A DNA stretch of 44,803 nucleotides from Clostridiales bacterium (GTDB taxonomy: Bacteria; Bacillota; Clostridia; Christensenellales; Borkfalkiaceae), in NCBI GenBank assembly GCA_015055735.1, contig SVHP01000006.1, forward strand, positions 1-44,803, written 5' to 3'. Of this stretch, positions 17,318 to 24,377 are shown piece after piece. Both the position numbers and the translations under genes were made by a program. The notes under the pieces are model-generated. The model did no database searches, was not told where the DNA came from, and saw only the letters and a program-made list of their open reading frames with translations. Position 1 is the stretch's first letter. Each line of letters starts with the position of its first letter.

Positions 17318-17323
17318 TAAAAT
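17295..17323 (+). promoter_or_regulatory. Sigma-A promoter of the NhaC-type gene, embedded in a terminator
   Basis: TTGACT (17295-17300), 17-bp spacer, TAAAAT (17318-17323). The -35 and spacer are the right arm and T tract of the upstream terminator. Confidence 0.7.
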
Positions 17324-17354
17324 GGAACTAATATATTTCACAAAGGAGAAAGTT

Positions 17355-19016
17355 ATGTTAAATCAAACTAAAAAACTTTCAAAAAGAACTATTGCAACGC
17401 TCGTTGCAGGCGTAATAATTCTTGCATTACTAATCGTTGCGACCACGACGAGTGACGTTGTGGACACTTTCTGGGCAATGCTCCCACCTATTATCGCTAT
17501 TGGATTAGCGTTAATTACAAGAGAAGTTTATTCTTCACTATTTATCGGTATTTTATCGGGTGCAGTTCTCGCCGCAAAGTTTAACCCACTTGAAACGGTT
17601 GACAACGTAATATCAGTTGGTTTAATCGATGCAGTTTCGGGAACGGCTGGTATATTTATCTTCCTTATCGAACTTGGTATTATCGTATCGCTAGTTAATA
17701 AGGCTGGTGGTAGCGCAGCGTTTGGTAAATGGGCTGAAACGCACGTTAAATCAAAAGTTGGCGCTGCTCTTTGTACTTTCGCTTTAGGCGTTTTAATCTT
17801 TATCGACGACTACTTTAACTGTTTAACCGTTGGTTCAGTTATGCGCCCTGTTACTGATAAGCATAAGATTAGCCGTTCTAAATTAGCGTTTATTATCGAC
17901 GCTACGGCAGCACCTATTTGTATGATAGCGCCTATTTCGTCTTGGGCGGCTGCAGTTGCCGAATACGCTGCCGATGGACAAGGCTTAAATTTATTTATCG
18001 CTGCTATTCCGTTTAACTTCTATTCGCTATTGACAATCGTGTTCGTAGTTGCTTTAATTCTTATGAAATTTGACTTCGGTCCTATGCGTCAACACGAACT
18101 TAACGCTCAAAACGGCGACCTATTTAGTGGTGCAAAAGTTGAAGATAAAAACTATACGCCTTCTTCTAAAGGCAAGGTTATCGACCTACTTCTTCCTATA
18201 ATCGTTTTAATAGGCGTTAGCGTATTTGCATTAGTTTACGTTGGTGGTATGCTTGGCGAAACCATGTATTATAATGAAGCAGCTGTAATTGCTGACGGTG
18301 GCGTTTACGTTGATTACACGGGCGACTTTATAGGTGCTTTTAGTAATACCGACGCAACGATTGCTCTTCCTTGGGGTGGACTTATCACTTTGGTATTTAC
18401 CATTATTTATATGGCGTTCCGTGGCGTAGTTAGCCTTTCAGACTCTATGAAGAGTATTCCTGACGGCTTTAACGCTATGCTTCCTGCAATCTTAATTTTG
18501 ACCTTTGCTACTGCACTTAAAAACGTTACCGGTCTTCTCGGTGCTGACGTTTTCGTTGGCGAATTGGTTAAGGGCGCAAGTTGGCTACAAAACTTCTTGC
18601 CTGCTATCGTGTTCATTATCGCTTGTATCTTGGCGTTTGCAACGGGAACTTCTTGGGGTACTTTCGGTATTCTAATTCCTATCGTTGACGCTATGTTCCC
18701 AATAGGAAGCGCTATCGGTATTGTTTGTATGTCGGCTTGTCTTGCAGGCGCTGTTTGTGGCGACCACTGCTCACCTATTTCAGATACTACCATTATGAGT
18801 AGCGCAGGGGCTGAATGTGAACACTTAAATCACGTTTCAACTCAAATCCCTTACGCTGTTTACGTTGCAGTAGTTTCGTTCGTGTGCTACATCATTGCAG
18901 GCTTTATCCCTAACTGGTATATCGCACTTCCTATAGCAATCGCTATTATGATAGTTTCTTTAATCGTGACAAAGAAAGTTCTTTCTAAAAAGTACGCAAA
19001 ACAAGAAAACAAATAG
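17355..19016 (+). CDS. NhaC-type Na+/H+ antiporter family protein
   Basis: 553 residues, about 11-13 membrane helices, matching the Na_H_antiporter (NhaC) family. Conserved membrane motifs are LIFIDDYFN near residue 150, FATGTSWGTFGILIP and CGDHCSPISDTTIMSS. The paired acidic residues in the first and the discontinuous-helix residues in the last two are typical of the transport core. Relatives exchange Na+/H+ or act as amino-acid/lactate exchangers, so the substrate is uncertain. I start at 17355 after AAAGGAGAAAG; the longer reading from 17295 begins inside the promoter. It has its own promoter and terminator. Confidence 0.9.
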   Translation: MLNQTKKLSKRTIATLVAGVIILALLIVATTTSDVVDTFWAMLPPIIAIGLALITREVYSSLFIGILSGAVLAAKFNPLETVDNVISVGLIDAVSGTAGIFIFLIELGIIVSLVNKAGGSAAFGKWAETHVKSKVGAALCTFALGVLIFIDDYFNCLTVGSVMRPVTDKHKISRSKLAFIIDATAAPICMIAPISSWAAAVAEYAADGQGLNLFIAAIPFNFYSLLTIVFVVALILMKFDFGPMRQHELNAQNGDLFSGAKVEDKNYTPSSKGKVIDLLLPIIVLIGVSVFALVYVGGMLGETMYYNEAAVIADGGVYVDYTGDFIGAFSNTDATIALPWGGLITLVFTIIYMAFRGVVSLSDSMKSIPDGFNAMLPAILILTFATALKNVTGLLGADVFVGELVKGASWLQNFLPAIVFIIACILAFATGTSWGTFGILIPIVDAMFPIGSAIGIVCMSACLAGAVCGDHCSPISDTTIMSSAGAECEHLNHVSTQIPYAVYVAVVSFVCYIIAGFIPNWYIALPIAIAIMIVSLIVTKKVLSKKYAKQENK

Positions 19017-19035
19017 TATATTTTGATAATTTTTA

Positions 19036-19069
19036 AGGGAACGGCAAAATTGCCGTTCCCTTTTTTCTT
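19036..19069 (+). terminator. Terminator of the NhaC-type gene
   Basis: AAGGGAACGGCAA pairs with TTGCCGTTCCCTT, then TTTTC. It is followed by CTAATTTAGTCCACAA, the same flank that joins the terminator-array cassettes at 19.7 and 24.2 kb. Confidence 0.9.
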
Positions 19070-19101
19070 TTTTCTAATTTAGTCCACAACTTGCCGTTAA
19101 G

Positions 19102-19311
19102 TTATATATCTGCTTTTCCTAACAAATAATCTATCGATACGTCAAAAATTGTAGAAAGTTTAACCAACTGCTCATAATTGCACTCAAACACGCCCGATTC
19201 AAAGCGTTGGTAAACGGGTTGCGCAACGTCTAGCATTTCAGCCACTTGCTTTTGCGTAAGCTTACACGCCTTTCTACATTCTAAAAGTCTTTGCCCTACT
19301 TGTTCTTTCAT
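19102..19311 (-). CDS. Small XRE-family repressor (module 2)
   Basis: 69 residues, one Cro/C1 HTH (LTQKQVAEMLDVAQPVYQRF) ending in SIDYLLGKADI. I start at 19311; the longer in-frame reading runs through the divergent promoter and into the opposing gene. Two operators of form TATACA-N5-TGTATA lie between it and the plus-strand Rho-N-like gene. The arrangement mirrors the module at 11.7 kb. It probably represses the divergent gene and perhaps itself. Confidence 0.88.
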   Translation of the reverse strand: MKEQVGQRLLECRKACKLTQKQVAEMLDVAQPVYQRFESGVFECNYEQLVKLSTIFDVSIDYLLGKADI

Positions 19312-19321
19312 ATATAACTCC

Positions 19322-19379
19322 TTGACAAAACTATACAGTTTGTGTATAATTATTTGTAAAAATATACAGTTTATGTATA
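19322..19379. promoter_or_regulatory. Consensus promoter with two operators (XRE module 2)
   Basis: Plus strand: TTGACA (19322-19327), 17-bp spacer, TATAAT (19345-19350), a perfect consensus. Operator 1, TATACA-N5-TGTATA, at 19332-19348, fills the spacer and invades the -10. Operator 2 of the same form is at 19363-19379, in the transcript leader, 31 bp downstream centre to centre. Confidence 0.82.
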
Positions 19380-19396
19380 TTTTGGGAGTTTTATAT

Positions 19397-19675
19397 ATGA
19401 TAAAAAGTGAATTATCCAAAAAATCTTTGCACGAGTTAAGAATTTTAGGTAGAAAAGTCGGGGTTAAAAGCGTATCAACACTTAAAAAGCAAGCCCTTAT
19501 TGACAATATAATAGATATTGCAAATGGCATTAAGCAACCAAGTTTCAATAATCTTGGTAGAAAACCTTACGTTAGCACGAGCGACAAGGTTTCTATTACC
19601 GAAGAAAAACTTTACTTAATTGAAAGACTATTAGATAAAACAAAAAATGAAATTTTAGAAATACTAAAAGGCTAA
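19397..19675 (+). CDS. Small protein with Rho N-terminal / SAP-like domain
   Basis: 92 residues. The N-terminal 45 residues (LHELRILGRKVGVKSVSTL, then KKQALIDNIIDI) match the helix-extended-helix Rho_N/SAP type nucleic-acid-binding fold found at the start of Rho. There is no Rho ATPase. The C-terminal half is charged and helical. I start at 19397 after GGGAG; the longer reading overlaps the promoter. It is expressed from a perfect promoter with operators, divergent from an XRE gene. Its last codons (Lys-Gly-stop) lie inside the terminator hairpin. Function unknown; a nucleic-acid-binding accessory protein is plausible. Confidence 0.8.
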   Translation: MIKSELSKKSLHELRILGRKVGVKSVSTLKKQALIDNIIDIANGIKQPSFNNLGRKPYVSTSDKVSITEEKLYLIERLLDKTKNEILEILKG

Positions 19676-19786
19676 CGAAAATTTTTTCGTTAGCCTTTTT
19701 CTAATTTAGTCCACAATGCGCCGTTAGGCGTTATCACGTTGCGTTAAGCAACTATCATTTTTGACCAACGGTCAAAATATCATTGC
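19659..19786. repeat. Terminator-plus-hairpin-array cassette, copy 1
   Basis: AAATACTAAAAGGCTAACG, then a perfect terminator (GGCTAACGAAAA with TTTTCGTTAGCC). After that come CTAATTTAGTCCACAA and the hairpin array GCGCCGTTAGGCG, GTTGCGTTAAGCAAC, TTTTGACCAACGGTCAAAA with TATCA linkers. Nearly identical over about 125 bp to 24209-24338. In this copy the left end encodes the last residues of the Rho-N-like protein. Confidence 0.85.
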
Positions 19787-19808
19787 CTATAAGGCAATCA
19801 TAACTACT

Positions 19809-20096
19809 TTAACTTAGTTGTCCTTTTACTTGCATGAACTTGTTTTTGTTCTCGCTTAATACCGTTTGTTCGGCTGACTGAACTTGGTAATAGCCGTGTT
19901 CGGTCATTTGCAAAAAGACTTTCATTTGGTCTTCAGTGGCTTCCCCCCAATGCGCTTTAACTAGCGTACGAAAGCCTTTTGAACAGCCTTCGGTGATGGC
20001 TGTTGAATAGATTTTTACTAGGCTCTTTTCAAGATTTAGCATATCTTGAAGGCTGTCCTTTTCGTTTAAGGTAATGTCTGCTTTATATGAATTCAT
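19809..20096 (-). CDS. CotF-type spore coat protein
   Basis: 95 residues, all-helical, with the Coat_F pattern: DMLNLEKSLVKIYSTAITEG at about 19-38 and, later, TEHGYYQVQSAEQTV, a motif common at the end of this family. Coat_F proteins are part of the spore coat and are made in the mother cell. It lies 11 nt downstream of a second small coat-like gene on the same strand. The ribosome site is GGGGGAGA. An array repeat follows its stop. Confidence 0.85.
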   Translation of the reverse strand: MNSYKADITLNEKDSLQDMLNLEKSLVKIYSTAITEGCSKGFRTLVKAHWGEATEDQMKVFLQMTEHGYYQVQSAEQTVLSENKNKFMQVKGQLS

Positions 20097-20107
20097 ATCT
20101 CTCCCCC

Positions 20108-20296
20108 TTATAAAAGTTCTAAAAGTGCGTTAAAACGCCTTTCGTGGTTATCGGCAATCTTGGAAAAAGTTTGCGCTAGGTTTTGGTCTGTTAGAGTTCT
20201 TGAATATAGCCTTGCTTTTTTGCAAGCGCTCTCTTCCATTGTGAGAAGATCGGAAATCAAAGTGGCTTCCTTTGTGGTAAGCATATTGTTGCTCAT
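20108..20296 (-). CDS. Small coat-associated helical protein
   Basis: 62 residues. The pattern LTTKEATLISDLLTMEESACKKARLYSRTL, with key spacing LISDLLxxE and a C-terminal HERRFNALLELL, is that of small CotF-like or ferritin-like helical-hairpin spore proteins. It immediately precedes the CotF gene, and the pair is probably one transcript. ATG follows GGGAGGT. Likely spore coat, by family resemblance and neighbour. Confidence 0.75.
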   Translation of the reverse strand: MSNNMLTTKEATLISDLLTMEESACKKARLYSRTLTDQNLAQTFSKIADNHERRFNALLELL

Positions 20297-20422
20297 AAAT
20301 TAAACCTCCCATATTTATATATTGATTGTTGCCCTTTTTGGTTTTTTTATTCCTTTTTTCCTTTTAAGAACAAAATTTTTATATATTTACTTAAAATGAT
20401 ATATTTATTGTAATAAATGATA

Positions 20423-20465
20423 TTGACAAAAGATTGTTTTTCAACTAAAATGATTTTATCATTTT
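20423..20465 (+). promoter_or_regulatory. Promoter and operator of the rhamnosidase gene
   Basis: TTGACA (20423-20428), 17-bp spacer, TAAAAT (20446-20451). A perfect inverted repeat AAAATGAT-TTT-ATCATTTT at 20447-20465 overlaps the -10 and the start point. Another AAAATGAT half-site lies at about 20393. A sugar-responsive repressor is the likely binder; none is encoded nearby. Confidence 0.7.
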
Positions 20466-20528
20466 AATCAAAAATAGGTTATTCTTGCAAAAAAATACTG
20501 CTTGCATATAGCCGTTAAAGGAGACATC

Positions 20529-22727
20529 ATGAAAGACTCAGGAATTAAAGCACTTTCAGGCAAGGCAAAATGGATATGGCTAAAGGAAGGAAACGGACTC
20601 AATCAATTTGCTGAATTCGTTAAGACTTTTACTGCGCCTAAAGGCAAAAAAGCCACGCTATTTTTAAGTGGACTTACCCAAAACGTAGTTTACGTAAACG
20701 GAAAGTTCGTACATAACGGTCAATACGCCGACTTCCCTTTCTACAAGGTTTACGATATGGTTGATATTACCGACTATTTAGTTGACGGACAAAACGTACT
20801 TTCAGTTCTTTGCTATAACCAAGGCGACAACTCTTATCCTTATTTATATAAGACGCCTGCGTTTACTTTCTCTATCGAAGTGGACGGTCAAGCAGTTGCT
20901 TATTCTGACACTGATACTTTAGTTAGACTTTCTAAAACATATCGTTCGGGCAAGGCGTTTACGCTTGCGCCACCCGTTGGCTACACCTTACACTGCGACT
21001 TAACGGGCGAAGACGGTTTTGTTAACGGAAAAGGCGCTGACTATGAAAATTCAGTACTTGTTGACGTTGATTACCCACTATTCCCTAGGCCAACTAAATA
21101 TCCTGAAATTATAGACGACGATAAGTCTTTGATTACTGCTCAAGGCGTGTTCAAGGACGGTGGTGGCGACACTATCGGTAAAAAGGCGCAATACGCTTTC
21201 CTTTCTTCAAGAACGCTTGTTGAAATGACGGGTGTGGTTCGTGAAGAGTGCGATACCTTACCTAACGAGTTTAACTTTGACGGCAAAGGCGCAGGCGACG
21301 GCGTTTACGTGGTTATCGATATGTATAAAGAGCGTGCCGGCTATCTAACTTTCGATTTAGAAACCACCGAGGACGCTGAAGTTATTATCGCTATGGGCGA
21401 ACACCTTGCCGACATGCGTGTTCGTGCCTTCGTCGGTGGAAGAAACTTCGCTATGGGCTTTACGCTTAAGAAAGGTAGAAACGTGTTCACCGAATACGTG
21501 CGCCGTATAGCAGGTAGATATTTAATGCTTTACGTTTACACTAATAAAGTGACGGTTAGAAAACTTACCGTTTTAGACTATATGTATCCATTAACCGAAA
21601 CGCCTGCAGTTTTACCTGACCCACTAAAACAACGAATTTACGACGTTGGCTTACGCACGTTGAAACTTTGTATTCACGAACACTACGAAGACTGCCCTGG
21701 TAGAGAACAATCGCTCTACGGTCAAGATTCTAGAAACCAAATGCTATTCGGCTACGGCTGTTTTGAAGGTACTGAAATGCAAAGAGAAAGCCTTCGCCTT
21801 TTCGCAATCGGTGGCAAGATTAAAAAGGACGGATTAGTAGGCGCATCGACCGTTCCTGGCGAAGCGTTGAGCAACTTACCTGGCTTTGATAAGCCTGAAA
21901 AATACGGTATCGGTGGTATTCCTAACTTTGCGCTCTGTTGGGTACTCGCCGTTTGCGAATATTACGAACATACTAAAGACGCTGAGTTTATTAAAGAAGT
22001 ATTCCCTCAAATGAAAAGGGTTATGGACGCTTATGAAGATAAAATCCGTGATATCGGTATAGAGTGCTTCCCACACGCTGACTACTTTAACTTCTACGAA
22101 TGGAGTAAGGGTATGGAACCTGACACCAACGCTAACACCGACGTTATGAAAATTTTAAGAACAAAGGCTTCAACCATAGACTGTATCCCTACTGCACACT
22201 TTGCATTTATTGCAGGCAAGATTTCAGCAATCCTTGCCGATATGAAGTGGGGAGATAGCGAAAAGTACGCTAAACTACACGATTTGGTTAGCCCACTCGT
22301 TGAAAACTTCTATGACGAAACGGACGGTTATTACTTCTCGTATATCGATAAGGAAGGCAAGCGTTACGGCAAGCACGAATGTACGCAAGCGCACGTTCTT
22401 TACTGCGAAGCAGGTGACAAAGCCCACCACGCCCGTGTTGCTCGTCAAATGATACAATCTAGAGATAACGGACTCGGTAGAATTACTATCTCTACTTATC
22501 AATATAAGTTTGAAGGTGTTATTAAAGCGCTTGGCGACCAAGGTTTACAATGGGTATATTCTGAACTTGAAAACGTGTTCGGTAAAATGTGCTTTGAAGG
22601 CTACACTTCTTTCCCTGAAATGGAAGGTGGCGAAAAAGTGTTCGAGGATGCTGCAAGTCTTTGCCATGGTTGGGCAGGAATAGGATGCTATATCTATAAT
22701 AAATACCTACTTAAAAAACCTTGGTAG
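20529..22727 (+). CDS. Alpha-L-rhamnosidase, GH78 family
   Basis: 732 residues, no signal peptide, so probably acts inside the cell on imported rhamnosides. The N-terminal half is beta-rich (carbohydrate-binding/sandwich domains). The (alpha/alpha)6 barrel begins near residue 365 and carries HYEDCPGREQSLYGQDSRNQ (about 382-401), the GH78 acid/base region. A C-terminal FPEMEGGEK and CHGWAGIG follow, the latter equivalent to the usual SHAWSA-type motif. I start at 20529 after AAAGGAGA. It has its own promoter with an operator and a terminator at 22757. rhaA downstream fits a rhamnose pathway. Confidence 0.88.
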   Translation: MKDSGIKALSGKAKWIWLKEGNGLNQFAEFVKTFTAPKGKKATLFLSGLTQNVVYVNGKFVHNGQYADFPFYKVYDMVDITDYLVDGQNVLSVLCYNQGDNSYPYLYKTPAFTFSIEVDGQAVAYSDTDTLVRLSKTYRSGKAFTLAPPVGYTLHCDLTGEDGFVNGKGADYENSVLVDVDYPLFPRPTKYPEIIDDDKSLITAQGVFKDGGGDTIGKKAQYAFLSSRTLVEMTGVVREECDTLPNEFNFDGKGAGDGVYVVIDMYKERAGYLTFDLETTEDAEVIIAMGEHLADMRVRAFVGGRNFAMGFTLKKGRNVFTEYVRRIAGRYLMLYVYTNKVTVRKLTVLDYMYPLTETPAVLPDPLKQRIYDVGLRTLKLCIHEHYEDCPGREQSLYGQDSRNQMLFGYGCFEGTEMQRESLRLFAIGGKIKKDGLVGASTVPGEALSNLPGFDKPEKYGIGGIPNFALCWVLAVCEYYEHTKDAEFIKEVFPQMKRVMDAYEDKIRDIGIECFPHADYFNFYEWSKGMEPDTNANTDVMKILRTKASTIDCIPTAHFAFIAGKISAILADMKWGDSEKYAKLHDLVSPLVENFYDETDGYYFSYIDKEGKRYGKHECTQAHVLYCEAGDKAHHARVARQMIQSRDNGLGRITISTYQYKFEGVIKALGDQGLQWVYSELENVFGKMCFEGYTSFPEMEGGEKVFEDAASLCHGWAGIGCYIYNKYLLKKPW

Positions 22728-22754
22728 TATGGATAAGTTTTGTTAATAAAATAT

Positions 22755-22790
22755 TTGGCGCAGTTAATTTTGACTGCGCCTTTATCTTAT
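22755..22790 (+). terminator. Terminator of the rhamnosidase gene
   Basis: GGCGCAGT pairs with ACTGCGCC (22757-22780), followed by a T-rich tail. It separates this gene from rhaA. Confidence 0.75.
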
Positions 22791-22868
22791 ATTTTTTTGG
22801 TTTTTTAGGTTTTATAAATTTAAAAGTTCATTTAACACTATTTAAGAGAATATTTTTTAATTTTTTCA

Positions 22869-22897
22869 TTGACTGATTTAACGACATGTGCTAAAAT
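22869..22897 (+). promoter_or_regulatory. Sigma-A promoter of rhaA
   Basis: TTGACT (22869-22874), 17-bp spacer, TAAAAT (22892-22897), with TG before the -10. No AAAATGAT operator is present, so control may differ from the rhamnosidase gene. Confidence 0.7.
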
Positions 22898-22945
22898 ATA
22901 TATGTTTAGATTATAAATAAATCTTTAGATAAGGAGATTATTACA

Positions 22946-24202
22946 ATGTGCATGAACAGATATGAAAGCGCTAAGGCTATTTACGCTGACCTTGGCATCG
23001 ACACAGAAAAAGTTTTAGTAAAGTTAGCAACCCTACCGGTTTCTCTACACTGCTGGCAAGGTGATGACGTTCGTGGTTTTGACCATGACGGACCTTTGAC
23101 GGGTGGTATTCAAACAACCGGTAACTATATGGGTAGAGCAAGAACGCCTGACGAACTTATCGCCGATATGGAAATGGTTATGTCATTATGCCCAGGCGCA
23201 AAGAAAATCAACGTTCACGCTTGCTACGCTATTTTTGAAGACGGTAAATTCGTTGACAGAGATAAGTTAGAACCTAAACACTTCCAAAGATGGATTGATT
23301 TAGCAAAGAAATATAAAGTTGGTATCGACTTTAACCCTACCTTCTTCTCTCACCCAATGGTGAAAGACGGTTTAACCCTTTCAAGCCCAGACGAAAAAAC
23401 TAGAAAGTTCTGGATCGAACACGGTAAGGCTTGCGTTAGAATTTCTGAAGAAATGGCTAAACAAACGGGTTACCCTTGCGTTATGAACATTTGGACGGGC
23501 GACGGATTTAAGGATATCCCTGCCGATAGATTAGGACCTCGTCAACGCTATAAAGACAGCATCGAACAATTCCTTGCTATCCCATTTGACAAGAATCTAG
23601 TTAAACCTTGCGTTGAAAGTAAGGTATTCGGTATCGGCGTTGAAGCATACACGGTTGGTAGCGCTGAATTTGCGCTTTCGTTTGCCGCTATGCACGACGG
23701 TTGCTTACCACTTATGGATAACGGTCACTACCACCCAACTGAAGTGGTTTCTGACAAGATCCCTGCCCTTCTCGCTTTCTTCCCTGAAATCGCACTTCAC
23801 ATCACTCGTCCTATTCGTTGGGACTCTGACCACGTTGTGCTTTTCGACGACGAAACTAAGGAAATGGCTAAAGAAATCGTTAGATGCGATGCTCTCGATA
23901 GAGTTTATATGGCTCTTGACTACTTCGATGCAAGCATTAACCGTATCGGCGCTTGGACGGTTGGTTTTAGAAGTTGGCAAAAAGCACTTCTTTCAGCAAT
24001 GTTGACGCCAAACGCTATGCTTAAAGATTTACAAGACCAAAACAAGATGTCTGAACTTATGATCGCTCAAGAAATGGTTAAAACTCTTCCATTTGGCGAT
24101 ATTTGGAACGAATACTGCACTAGAAACAACGTTCCTTCTGATTTAGAATTATTCGCTAAGATCGACGCTTACGAAAAAGACGTTCTTGCAAAGAGAGTTT
24201 AA
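22946..24202 (+). CDS. rhaA: L-rhamnose isomerase
   Basis: Converts L-rhamnose to L-rhamnulose in the cytoplasm using Mn2+ or another divalent metal. 418 residues, the usual length. Conserved stretches include LPVSLHCWQGDDV near residue 30, ACYAIFEDG, DFNPTFFSHP, LMDNGHYHPTE and RWDSDHVVLFDD, which hold the metal and substrate ligands. ATG at 22946 is 9 nt after AAGGAG. It follows the GH78 gene but has its own promoter. Kinase and aldolase (RhaB, RhaD) are not in the window. A terminator-array cassette follows. Confidence 0.96.
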   Translation: MCMNRYESAKAIYADLGIDTEKVLVKLATLPVSLHCWQGDDVRGFDHDGPLTGGIQTTGNYMGRARTPDELIADMEMVMSLCPGAKKINVHACYAIFEDGKFVDRDKLEPKHFQRWIDLAKKYKVGIDFNPTFFSHPMVKDGLTLSSPDEKTRKFWIEHGKACVRISEEMAKQTGYPCVMNIWTGDGFKDIPADRLGPRQRYKDSIEQFLAIPFDKNLVKPCVESKVFGIGVEAYTVGSAEFALSFAAMHDGCLPLMDNGHYHPTEVVSDKIPALLAFFPEIALHITRPIRWDSDHVVLFDDETKEMAKEIVRCDALDRVYMALDYFDASINRIGAWTVGFRSWQKALLSAMLTPNAMLKDLQDQNKMSELMIAQEMVKTLPFGDIWNEYCTRNNVPSDLELFAKIDAYEKDVLAKRV

Positions 24203-24208
24203 TTAAAC

Positions 24209-24340
24209 AAAATACTAAAAGGCTAACGAAAAATTTTTTCGTTAGCCTTTTTTCTAATTTAGTCCACAATGCGCCGTTAGGCGTTATCACGTTGCGATAA
24301 GCAACTTATCATTTTTGACCAAAGGTCAAAATATCATTCA
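24209..24340. repeat. Terminator-plus-hairpin-array cassette, copy 2
   Basis: Same cassette as 19659-19786, starting with the same AAATACTAAAAGGCTAACG although no gene ends in it here. The terminator GGCTAACGAAAAA/TTTTTCGTTAGCC serves rhaA. More CGTTAGGCG and GTTGCGTTAAGCAAC hairpins follow, to about 24378. Confidence 0.85.
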
Positions 24341-24377
24341 CCGTTAGGCGTTATCAAGTTGCGTTAAGCAACTACCA

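Noticed and set aside
22861-22945. AAAATGAT operator before rhaA
   Set aside because: No copy is present; only the promoter can be supported.
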